Shown piece by piece: positions 1 through 5,174 of a DNA stretch of 11,132 nt. Below the pieces are notes generated by a model, which was not told the origin of the DNA, did not search any database, and was given only the letters and a program-made list of their open reading frames with translations. Both the position numbers and the translations under genes were made by a program. Position 1 is the stretch's first letter. Every line of letters begins with the position of its first letter. The stretch is from JABCZZ01 sp964454545. Lineage in GTDB: Bacteria; Pseudomonadota; Alphaproteobacteria; Rickettsiales; JABCZZ01. The DNA lies in NCBI GenBank assembly GCA_964454545.1, contig CAYVTI010000057.1, positions 1 through 11,132 on the forward strand, read 5' to 3'.

Positions 1-1210
1 TACTGCGTAGAAAATGTCCGATCTTGCTTATCCGGACATCATTCTTAAGCTTCTGAAATTTTTTCCATTCCTCGGCTGCTTCCGGATTCCCGGCGAGATA
101 CTGGTCAAGAGATGCTTCAGCATCCACAAGCATGGAACGAAATTTATAGCACTGGAACACTGCGCCGTTTCTGCCTACACGTGCCTGGCTGAAAAACACC
201 GGGCCGCCGTCTTGTCTTACTTTTAGAGCAATTGCAATGAATAAGGGAGAGAGGAGCAGCATAGCCAGAACGGAACCCGCAATGTCAAAGCTGCGCTTCA
301 GGAACCGGGACACCGGTAGACACAGCCGGTTAGTATCATGCAATAGCAGGACATCGTGCATGAGAAAATGGTGCTGCGACAAGGTTCCGGTAGGCAAGCT
401 GAGCCATGCCGGTATTAGGGACGACGGAATGCGCTCGCGCACCAGCGCTTTGAGAACAACGCCGTATTTATCGTACTCCGCCGGTTCAAGGGCAAGGAAT
501 ACATGGGACGCATTGCAAAGCGCCAGCAGGGATTTCCATACATTCGGCCCCCTGAGCCTGCCAAGAGCTTCCGGTGCAATCCGCTTGACAATATTGAACC
601 CCATTTCAGGCTCCTGGCTGATAGCGCGCGCCACTGCCTCTGCCGAAGGGCCATTACCGACAAGCAGCACGGGAATTTCCCATTTGTTATAGGAATCGAG
701 CCATCTGCGTACTATGCTGCGCATGCATACAATAGAAACCGCGAATACCGCCCAGCTCAGGCTGAACCATCCTTCCGAAAAAGGCTCTTCGTTAAGTAGC
801 CTGCCCAGCCCGCTGGCAAGGCAGCCAACCAGTCCGAGCGCCAGTATATGCGAAACCGTTTCCCAGAACGGGAGGCGGTGGCGGTAATGTCCTTTGGCGT
901 CAAGCCACAATAAGGACGCGCCTCCCATAGCCATAAAAATTAAAGACTGCTTTAAGGTATGGGTAGTGACTACCTGCGGAAAGCCGATGAAGAACCATAC
1001 GGCTAATCTGCCCACCAGAAATGCGGCAAGCAATCCGATGACATCTCCCAAAAAAATCCAACGTCCGGAAGTTCTCAGAACGCGGGAGAAACTCTGCGCA
1101 TCCTTCCAGGATTCCCTGAGCTTCCGGATCTTTTCCGGCCTGGTATTATTGGCCGGTATATCCAGCTGAGTCTGTGACTCGTCGTAAAAAGCTGTAGATG
1201 GATGTGACAT
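1..1210 (-). CDS. WbaP-type undecaprenyl-phosphate hexose-1-phosphate transferase, 3' end cut by window edge
   Basis: A polyprenyl-phosphate sugar-1-phosphate transferase would load the first sugar onto undecaprenyl phosphate in the inner membrane, starting a polysaccharide repeat unit. I read 403 codons from ATG at 1210 before the window ends. The N-terminus has about four hydrophobic segments (residues ~52-76, 88-104, 118-137, 148-166). A Rossmann-like middle domain starts at the GNGPSAEA motif (~185-192). The catalytic domain begins at KRSFDIAGS (~305), with a hydrophobic re-entrant helix (~310-328), DGGP (334-337), VGRNG (345-349) and CYKFRSM (354-360). The EEWKKFQKLKNDVRI stretch is typical of the WbaP subgroup. 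The family's Asp-Glu catalytic pair should lie just beyond the edge, so it cannot be checked. A weak GGA precedes the start. It lies downstream of galE and the exporter on the same strand. The exact sugar (galactose or glucose) is inferred only from galE next door. Confidence 0.9.
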   Translation of the reverse strand, partial: MSHPSTAFYDESQTQLDIPANNTRPEKIRKLRESWKDAQSFSRVLRTSGRWIFLGDVIGLLAAFLVGRLAVWFFIGFPQVVTTHTLKQSLIFMAMGGASLLWLDAKGHYRHRLPFWETVSHILALGLVGCLASGLGRLLNEEPFSEGWFSLSWAVFAVSIVCMRSIVRRWLDSYNKWEIPVLLVGNGPSAEAVARAISQEPEMGFNIVKRIAPEALGRLRGPNVWKSLLALCNASHVFLALEPAEYDKYGVVLKALVRERIPSSLIPAWLSLPTGTLSQHHFLMHDVLLLHDTNRLCLPVSRFLKRSFDIAGSVLAMLLLSPLFIAIALKVRQDGGPVFFSQARVGRNGAVFQCYKFRSMLVDAEASLDQYLAGNPEAAEEWKKFQKLKNDVRISKIGHFLRS

Positions 1211-1264
1211 GCCTGTTCCAATTTCAGATCGTCAGGATTAACCGATTGTATATATAACCAATTC

Positions 1265-1330
1265 TATGGATAAGTAAATAAGAATTAACCATTTATGGAT
1301 ACAATGTAATCTGGATTTACCCTATGAATA
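1265..1330. repeat. Three octamers TATGRATA at exact 29-bp spacing
   Basis: TATGGATA occurs at 1265-1272 and 1294-1301, and TATGAATA at 1323-1330, so the starts are 29 bp apart twice. Each copy is preceded within a few bases by an ACC-containing AT-rich stretch. The array lies in the 239-bp non-coding gap between the galE stop and the start of the WbaP-type gene, about 55-120 bp upstream of that start codon. A regulator-binding array is one reading; chance in AT-rich DNA is the alternative. The rest of the gap (1211-1449) is AT-rich with no ORF, and I could not pick a convincing promoter. Confidence 0.45.
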
Positions 1331-1424
1331 TTATGATTATTCTATCTATTAGGCGTTGGACTTTTACTGTTGCGCGGAAATAGAAATTAACTTTAATCAT
1401 GGTAACTTGATATGATTATGGGCG

Positions 1425-1441
1425 GCGAATGCCGGATTCGC
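1425..1441 (-). terminator. Small hairpin just after galE, weak terminator candidate
   Basis: GCGAAT and ATTCGC form a perfect 6-bp stem with a 5-base loop, starting 9 bp past the galE stop on the minus strand. No T-tract follows, so intrinsic termination is doubtful. Confidence 0.25.
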
Positions 1442-1449
1442 GGCGTGCG

Positions 1450-2445
1450 TTAACCTGCTTCCTTGAGAGAAGCCGTGCGTGATTTATGCCAGTTAAGAGC
1501 AGAGTAAACAATGGCGTCTATGCCTGAGCGCTTTGGTTTCCAGCCGAGATTCTGCCTGGCGGCGGCACTGTCGGCTACGAGGCGGATGGGATCGCCCGTG
1601 CGGCGGGCTTTGAATACGTGCGGCACACTGGCGCCCATGCGTGCGAAACATGCCATGATTTCGCCAACGGATGTGCCTGCGCCGCTTCCAAGATTATATG
1701 CCGTGGGCGATGCGCCGTTTAAGAGCGCCTCTATCGCCAGCACGTGCGCCGATGCAAGATCCTGCACATGGACGTAATCGCGGATGGCCGTACCGTCCGG
1801 CGTCGGGTAATCATTGCCGAAAATTTCCAGTGCCGGCGTCCGGCCAAGCGCCGCCATACATGCGCGTGGTATAAGATGGGACTCCGGTTCATGCGCTTCT
1901 CCGATATCGCCATCAGGCGAGGCACCTGCGGCATTAAAATAACGCAGCGCCATCCAGGCGGGACCGCCCGTGGGATGAAAGTCCTGTAGCAGCTGCTCAG
2001 CAGCGCGTTTTGACCACCCGTAAGGATTTTTAGGCTGCAATGGGTGAGTTTCAGGAATGGGTACGGAAACCGGCTCGCCGTACACGGCTGCGGTGGAGGA
2101 AAGTACGAAGGCGCGTACCCCGCATGCTTTGAGCGTATGAAGGAAAGGTATCTTCCGGGAGAGGTTATTCGTATAGTATTTGAACGGATCGGCGACGGAT
2201 TCCGCGACTTCTATGGAACCGGCAAGATCGATCACCGCCTCGATATGATGTTGCCTGACAGTGGCTGCAACAGCCTCGCTATCAGAAACGCATGCGGCAA
2301 CCATCGGCCCCCAGCGTACGAAGTCATAGTAACCCGTGCACAGGTTGTCAATCACCACGGGGATATAACCGGAAGCGGCAAGCTCCTTACATACATGAGC
2401 CCCTATATAGCCTGCGCCGCCCGTAACCAGAACCGACTTAGACAT
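1450..2445 (-). CDS. galE: UDP-glucose 4-epimerase
   Basis: GalE interconverts UDP-glucose and UDP-galactose in the cytoplasm using bound NAD, supplying galactose for polysaccharide synthesis. The 331-residue product is the usual family length. The N-terminal NAD-binding motif TGGAGYIG is at residues 8-15, the SSTAAVYG segment carrying the catalytic Ser/Thr at 116-123, and the YxxxK motif (NPYGWSK) gives Tyr142 and Lys146. A conserved ALRYFNAAGA segment follows. I chose the ATG at 2445 because AGGAG lies 4 bases upstream; an in-frame TTG five codons earlier overlaps that ribosome-binding site. It follows the exporter gene by 38 bp on the same strand, which suggests co-transcription. Nothing essential looks missing. 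Confidence 0.96.
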   Translation of the reverse strand: MSKSVLVTGGAGYIGAHVCKELAASGYIPVVIDNLCTGYYDFVRWGPMVAACVSDSEAVAATVRQHHIEAVIDLAGSIEVAESVADPFKYYTNNLSRKIPFLHTLKACGVRAFVLSSTAAVYGEPVSVPIPETHPLQPKNPYGWSKRAAEQLLQDFHPTGGPAWMALRYFNAAGASPDGDIGEAHEPESHLIPRACMAALGRTPALEIFGNDYPTPDGTAIRDYVHVQDLASAHVLAIEALLNGASPTAYNLGSGAGTSVGEIMACFARMGASVPHVFKARRTGDPIRLVADSAAARQNLGWKPKRSGIDAIVYSALNWHKSRTASLKEAG

Positions 2446-2483
2446 CGTTCTCCTCATCAAGAAAAAATCGAACTAACATGCGC

Positions 2484-3230
2484 CTAACGGCTGATGGTCG
2501 CATTGGGGCCAACCTGGTAGTTAGCCGAGAACGAGACCGGAACAAATTGCTGTATGTACTGCTGGAAATAGAGATAGGCATCGCCGACATCGCTACGCGG
2601 AACGAATACGACGTCATAAGGCGCAAGCCGCACGTCATTTGCCGGATTCCTGCCGGTCGATGCCGACAGGTAATTGGCCGCAAAGGCAACGGGCTTGTCA
2701 CCCGCGCCGCGGCGGAGGATGATGATTTTATCCGTACCGGCATCGTTCTTCACGCCGCCTGCGCGGGCTATCGCCTGCAACAACGTGAGGTTCGGCCCTA
2801 CCGTCACGAATTCGCCCGGTGTATTCACCTCGCCAGTGACATATACGCGTTCAGGTGCGAACGAACGTACGATGACCGAAACATGCGGATTGACTAATTG
2901 CTGGCTGTATACCTTCTCCAGTTCTTCCTGAAGCTCGGCGGGAGTGCGGCCATAAGCCTGGATATCGCGGGCGATGGTAGTGGAGATCAACCCGTCAGGG
3001 CGGACGATTACCTGATCGCCCAGTTCCGGGTTCAGCAGAACCTTGATATCCATGACATCCCCTATCTGCAGGCGGTAAGGCTGCGGGGTAGCCAGGGGCA
3101 ACGGCTGGGAATCCGCCGAAGAAGGAGCCGATGGGAGATTGGGCTGGTTGGCCTGTGTGATACACCCCGTAAGCAGAAAGGCTGCAAATAGGGCGAATGA
3201 TGCTGTTTTTGCGAAAGTTATAATATTCAC
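2484..3230 (-). CDS. Polysaccharide export lipoprotein (Poly_export + SLBB, Wza-like)
   Basis: An outer-membrane/periplasmic lipoprotein of the OPX family that would form the exit channel for exopolysaccharide or capsule. The product is 248 residues. It has a lipoprotein signal peptide with lipobox LTGC and lipidated Cys23, then a Pro/Ser-rich linker to ~50. The Poly_export domain (~50-122) starts at YRLQIGDVMDIKV, and an SLBB domain (~127-175) starts at RVYVTGEVNTPGEF. It ends with an amphipathic segment (AYLYFQQYIQQFVPVSFSANY minus its last residues, ~218-237). It is much shorter than E. coli Wza (~379 residues) and resembles the compact single-SLBB form common in alphaproteobacteria. Translation starts at GTG 3230, supported by AGGTGG 7 bases upstream. 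galE follows 38 bp downstream and a WbaP-type transferase follows that, which fits a polysaccharide operon. Confidence 0.93.
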   Translation of the reverse strand: MNIITFAKTASFALFAAFLLTGCITQANQPNLPSAPSSADSQPLPLATPQPYRLQIGDVMDIKVLLNPELGDQVIVRPDGLISTTIARDIQAYGRTPAELQEELEKVYSQQLVNPHVSVIVRSFAPERVYVTGEVNTPGEFVTVGPNLTLLQAIARAGGVKNDAGTDKIIILRRGAGDKPVAFAANYLSASTGRNPANDVRLAPYDVVFVPRSDVGDAYLYFQQYIQQFVPVSFSANYQVGPNATISR

Positions 3231-3260
3231 CTGATGCCACCTGATCTGACTTGTTTAAGT

Positions 3261-3293
3261 CCTGAAAATTCTTTTTGAATATTCTTTTTCAGG
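3261..3293. repeat. Inverted repeat upstream of exporter gene
   Basis: CCTGAAAA (3261-3268) and TTTTCAGG (3286-3293) are perfect 8-bp inverted arms. A smaller dyad, ATTC-TTTTT-GAAT, sits inside the left part. The element lies 31-63 bp upstream of the exporter GTG and downstream of the cysteine-rich gene on the same strand. It could be an operator or a terminator-like hairpin; no T-tract follows on the minus strand. Confidence 0.4.
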
Positions 3294-3338
3294 GTGTTAC
3301 ATACACGCCTTTAGGTTGAGACTCAAGCTAAAAATTAA

Positions 3339-3713
3339 CTAATATTTACTATTAGGATCGATTCTATAAGGGTTGGGCTGGACATCGGCCGAAGGGTATT
3401 CAATGCATACAGCCCCATACCGCACGGCATCATTATCACAGCTGGTACGATCGGCATATTGGCACATGCTGACGTGGTTGGAATCTACAACGCAGTATTT
3501 TCCTACTCCCGGTTGCAGGCGAATCTCGGCGGGATTGACGCTGCATACCCCGCTTACCTGCTCCGAGCGCTTGCGGCATTCCACAGCGTCATAAAAATTG
3601 CATTCGGCAGGCATTCCCTGCTTCTCCACGCAGAAGGGCGCGGCATGAAGTGCCGGCGCATAAAGTATTATGGCAGTAGCCGCCGCCAGCAGAATTTTCT
3701 CATATTTCATCAT
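3339..3713 (-). CDS. Small secreted protein with two tandem 4-Cys repeats (DUF3551-like pattern)
   Basis: A 124-residue protein of unknown function. Residues 1-24 look like a Sec signal peptide (basic start, hydrophobic core, ALHA|AP cleavage site), so the mature ~100-residue product is probably periplasmic or secreted. It has eight cysteines, at 28, 38, 46, 57 and 74, 84, 92, 103. The two groups share exactly C-x9-C-x7-C-x10-C, offset by 46 residues, which indicates internal duplication and probably two disulfides per unit. The first unit ends VCSVNP. This spacing and the C..NP end resemble the DUF3551 family of small alphaproteobacterial exported proteins, which from memory usually carry one unit; this assignment needs a profile search. 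An ATG one codon downstream is an equally possible start, because the ribosome-binding site is weak. A good minus-strand promoter lies upstream at 3788-3816. The exporter gene follows 108 bp downstream. Confidence 0.82.
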   Translation of the reverse strand: MMKYEKILLAAATAIILYAPALHAAPFCVEKQGMPAECNFYDAVECRKRSEQVSGVCSVNPAEIRLQPGVGKYCVVDSNHVSMCQYADRTSCDNDAVRYGAVCIEYPSADVQPNPYRIDPNSKY

Positions 3714-3787
3714 GGTTCATCAATATTTGCCATCAGGTGGCGCTTCGCTGGCGCAGATGCCAATTTACGCCGCGGGCAGCGCGGATG

Positions 3788-3816
3788 TATATATAAAGCC
3801 CTTAACCTGTTGTAAA
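3788..3816 (-). promoter_or_regulatory. Sigma70-type promoter for the cysteine-rich gene
   Basis: On the minus strand, TTTACA (-35, 5 of 6 to consensus) is followed after 17 bp by TATATA (-10, 4 of 6). Transcription would start near 3781, leaving a ~68-base leader before the ATG at 3713. It may also drive the downstream polysaccharide genes. Confidence 0.5.
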
Positions 3817-3867
3817 GCGGGAAATCCGGTAGAGGGGCAGGTCCGGGGCGAACTGTTCTCTACAGGC

Positions 3868-3895
3868 TTGCGCCGGAAATAAATATAGTTATGAT
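3868..3895 (+). promoter_or_regulatory. Candidate promoter for the XRE gene leader
   Basis: TTGCGC (-35, 3 of 6) and TATGAT (-10, 5 of 6) are separated by 16 bp. A start near 3902 would place the first base just before the left arm of the long inverted repeat, so the leader RNA would be about 197 bases. The -35 is poor. Confidence 0.35.
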
Positions 3896-3901
3896 GAAGT
3901 T

Positions 3902-4098
3902 ACGGCGATTTGAACCCCCGCCTTTCTATAGACGTTCTCCGCTCACGACAGAGCGATTTTTTGTGCCTGCATTTCTTCTGGCGCAAATCTCCTGTGTCGG
4001 GAGGATGGTGGAATAAAACACCCGCAAGGGAAATACATCATTCACGTTCTATAGCGTGGGTTCAAACCTCCTGACACTCATAACAAGGAGAAGAACAC
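3902..4098 (+). promoter_or_regulatory. Candidate structured 5' leader of the XRE regulator
   Basis: This non-coding stretch holds several pairings by eye. Arm A: TTTGAACCCCCGC (3909-3921) with GCGTGGGTTCAAA (4054-4066), 13 bp with one mismatch. Arm B: GTGTCGGGAGG (3994-4004) with CCTCCTGACAC (4067-4077), 11 bp with one G-U. Together A and B have pseudoknot order. CTCCT (4068-4072), part of arm B, can instead pair with the ribosome-binding AGGAG (4086-4090). The 5' arm of B can also fold locally (CTCC 3989-3992 with GGAG 4000-4003). The two states are mutually exclusive, so B would free the Shine-Dalgarno site and the local folds would hide it. A GCAA-loop hairpin sits at 4021-4030. I recognise no named riboswitch. 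Arm A could equally be a DNA operator for the adjacent repressor. Confidence 0.4.
3940..3962 (+). terminator. Short intrinsic-terminator-like hairpin within the leader
   Basis: CGCTC (3940-3944) and GAGCG (3951-3955) form a 5-bp stem with a 6-base loop, followed by A and six T. It would end a ~60-base transcript started near 3902, so it is either an attenuator or the end of a small RNA. The stem is short. Confidence 0.4.
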
Positions 4099-4329
4099 AT
4101 GCACTACAATACCCATTTATACCGCGAGACACGTCGTATCATCGGCAGCAATATCCGCCGCCTGCGCACGGAGCAGAAGCTGACTTTGGAGAAACTCGAA
4201 AGACTGAGCGGCGTGCGCCACTGGCGCATTGACCGCTATGAACTCGGCAAGGATGAGATCCGGCTGAAGGATATACTCAAGCTCGCCTGTGCGCTGGGGG
4301 TAGGGATGGGGCGGTTGATCCATGTTTAA
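4099..4329 (+). CDS. Small XRE/Cro-CI-type helix-turn-helix DNA-binding protein
   Basis: A 76-residue protein made almost entirely of one HTH_3 (XRE) domain, residues ~15-75. Helix 1 covers IGSNIRRLRTEQ, the turn-helix is LTLEKLERLSG (29-38), and the recognition helix is around RHWRIDRYELG (40-50). This is followed by the typical LKDILKLACALGV packing helix. There is no second domain, so it probably acts as a dimeric repressor in the cytoplasm. The start is secure: AGGAG lies 8 bases before the ATG. The unusually structured 197-base stretch upstream suggests post-transcriptional or auto-regulation. No partner toxin or phage gene lies next to it; downstream are a dispersed repeat and an opposing orphan ORF. 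Its target is unknown. Confidence 0.9.
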   Translation: MHYNTHLYRETRRIIGSNIRRLRTEQKLTLEKLERLSGVRHWRIDRYELGKDEIRLKDILKLACALGVGMGRLIHV

Positions 4330-4333
4330 CGTT

Positions 4334-4391
4334 ATTGCAAGCGTAGCGAAGCAATCCAGATCCCGTCATTCCCGCGGAAGCAGGAATGACG
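4334..4391. repeat. Dispersed-repeat-like double hairpin
   Basis: Two adjacent palindromes. ATTGC (4334-4338) pairs with GCAAT (4351-4355), and CGTCATTCC (4364-4372) with GGAATGACG (4383-4391). The wording 'agcgtagcgaagcaatcc' plus 'gtcattcccgcg' resembles intergenic repeats that occur in many copies in several proteobacterial genomes. Copy number here cannot be seen from one window. It lies right after the XRE stop and could also act as its transcript end. Confidence 0.5.
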
Positions 4392-4402
4392 ATTATGTAA
4401 CC

Positions 4403-4750
4403 TCATGCCTGATTAGAATTTGGAGTTGCAGAAGGATTTGTCACAACTAATACCATTGAAGGCTGGAGTGCTCCAATAATATTGGCTATACTTGGATTTT
4501 CTACATATATTTCTAGTTCCTTATACAGCAAACCAACAAAAGATTCCTCATATAGAAAGCTTTTATCACCATTATCTTTGCGATCATTTTTAGTCAGCTC
4601 AATAAGTCTCTTATACCACCTCGTATATTCTATTACCGCATCGGCAAATCTTATTTTCCATGTGTTGTTGCCATCTCTCATCATGATTATCGGAAATTTA
4701 TAGGGTTCAATTTTTGCCCATGTCTTATTAATGAATGGTCTCCTGACCAT
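4403..4750 (-). CDS. Hypothetical protein, AT-rich orphan ORF
   Basis: A 115-residue ORF that I do not recognise. It is visibly richer in A/T than the flanking genes. Its composition is protein-like, with mixed charged and aromatic residues (KIRFADAVIEYTRWYKRL at ~33-50), no signal peptide and no membrane segment, so it would be cytoplasmic. The start is uncertain. The ATG at 4750 has no ribosome-binding site, has an in-frame stop three codons upstream, and lies within a perfect hairpin (4733-4752). The next in-frame ATGs (codons 23-24) also lack one. It is flanked by repeat-like hairpins on both sides, so it may be an acquired gene, the remnant of one, or a chance ORF. Confidence 0.45.
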   Translation of the reverse strand: MVRRPFINKTWAKIEPYKFPIIMMRDGNNTWKIRFADAVIEYTRWYKRLIELTKNDRKDNGDKSFLYEESFVGLLYKELEIYVENPSIANIIGALQPSMVLVVTNPSATPNSNQA

Positions 4751-4752
4751 TC
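4733..4752. repeat. Perfect 8-bp inverted repeat at the start of the orphan ORF
   Basis: GAATGGTC (4733-4740), loop TCCT, GACCATTC (4745-4752). On the minus strand the loop reads AGGA and the ATG at 4750 lies in the 5' arm. It marks the transition from AT-rich ORF to GC-richer repeat DNA. Confidence 0.5.
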
Positions 4753-4812
4753 GCTGTCAGGCGACACCTCGCTTCGCTGCGGCGTCCAGTTTTTCTTTTC
4801 CCGACCTATACA

Positions 4813-4840
4813 GTCCGCCTTCGCCAAGGCTTCGGCGGAC
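4813..4840. repeat. Inverted repeat downstream of tRNA-Ser
   Basis: GTCCGCC (4813-4819) pairs with GGCGGAC (4834-4840). An alternative inner pairing is GCCTT (4817-4821) with AAGGC (4826-4830). It resembles dispersed intergenic palindromes; function unknown. Confidence 0.4.
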
Positions 4841-4843
4841 ACT

Positions 4844-4881
4844 CAGTTTCACAAGAATGCGCTAAAGCGCGTGCGAAACTG
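4844..4881 (-). terminator. Hairpin abutting the tRNA-Ser 3' end
   Basis: CAGTTTC (4844-4850) pairs with GAAACTG (4875-4881), and the palindrome GCGCT-AA-AGCGC (4859-4870) nests inside. It begins one base past the tRNA CCA on the minus strand. It may shape 3' processing or termination of the tRNA precursor, though no T-tract follows closely. Confidence 0.35.
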
Positions 4882-4882
4882 C

Positions 4883-4976
4883 TGGCGGAGGAGGGGGGAT
4901 TCGAACCCCCGATACATCTTTACAAACGTATAACGGTTTAGCAAACCGCCGCCTTCAGCCACTCGGCCACCCCTCC
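4883..4976 (-). tRNA. tRNA-Ser (anticodon GCU)
   Basis: Reads AGC/AGU serine codons. On the minus strand the acceptor 5' strand GGAGGGG (4976-4970) pairs with CTCCTCC, with one G-U, followed by discriminator G and an encoded CCA (4885-4883). TGGCCGAGTGG forms the D-arm region, the anticodon loop TTTGCTAAA (anticodon at 4942-4940) sits on a CGG/CCG-extended stem, a long variable arm follows (typical of tRNA-Ser), and the T-arm is GGGGG-TTCGAAT-CCCCC. The length of 94 bases with CCA fits a class II tRNA. All key features are intact. It is divergent from lepB. Confidence 0.96.
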
Positions 4977-4978
4977 TG

Positions 4979-5013
4979 TCAGGTATCAGTCATAAGGTTT
5001 CAGGTGTCGGTAA
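4979..5013. repeat. Degenerate heptamer tandem repeat next to tRNA-Ser
   Basis: Five consecutive 7-mers, TCAGGTA TCAGTCA TAAGGTT TCAGGTG TCGGTAA, resemble TCAGGTR. They lie 3 bp upstream of the tRNA 5' end. The fourth unit also forms an 8-bp inverted repeat with ACACCTGA (5038-5045). Low-complexity intergenic repeat; role unknown. Confidence 0.35.
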
Positions 5014-5060
5014 GAATAAACGCAAAATCGAAACTCAACACCTGATCGCTGACCCCTGCC

Positions 5061-5089
5061 TTCTTAAGCAGTCATAGGCGGAATGTCAA
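5061..5089 (-). promoter_or_regulatory. Candidate promoter for tRNA-Ser
   Basis: On the minus strand a perfect -35 TTGACA (5089-5084) is followed by 17 bp and TAAGAA (5066-5061), a weak -10. The start would be near 5054, giving a ~78-base 5' leader to be removed by RNase P. Confidence 0.4.
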
Positions 5090-5116
5090 CCCAAGGTCTC
5101 AATTCCCGCATAATCC

Positions 5117-5144
5117 TTGAATTAAGCTGAAAATATGCGATAAC
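5117..5144 (+). promoter_or_regulatory. Candidate promoter for the lepB-rnc-ribH-nusB operon
   Basis: TTGAAT (5117-5122), 16 bp, then GATAAC (5139-5144). It places the start about 25 bases before lepB. The match is moderate only. Confidence 0.28.
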
Positions 5145-5174
5145 TCCTATTTTACGCTACGTGGGTCAGGGTTT

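Noticed and set aside
237..799. Plus-strand and alternative minus-strand frames at 237-799
   Set aside because: The minus-strand frame starting at 1210 gives a continuous WbaP-type protein through this region; the others are shadows.
3670..3882. A 70-codon plus-strand ORF over the cysteine-rich gene's upstream region
   Set aside because: No ribosome-binding site, it overlaps the signal-peptide coding region on the other strand, and it has no motif.
3992..4080. Possible tRNA suggested by the GGGTTCAAAC T-loop-like sequence
   Set aside because: The T-stem and acceptor stem have several mismatches, no D-arm or anticodon arm can be built, and no CCA is present.
4117..4323. A 68-codon antisense frame opposite the XRE gene
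   Set aside because: The plus-strand HTH domain and Shine-Dalgarno site are clear; the antisense product shows nothing.
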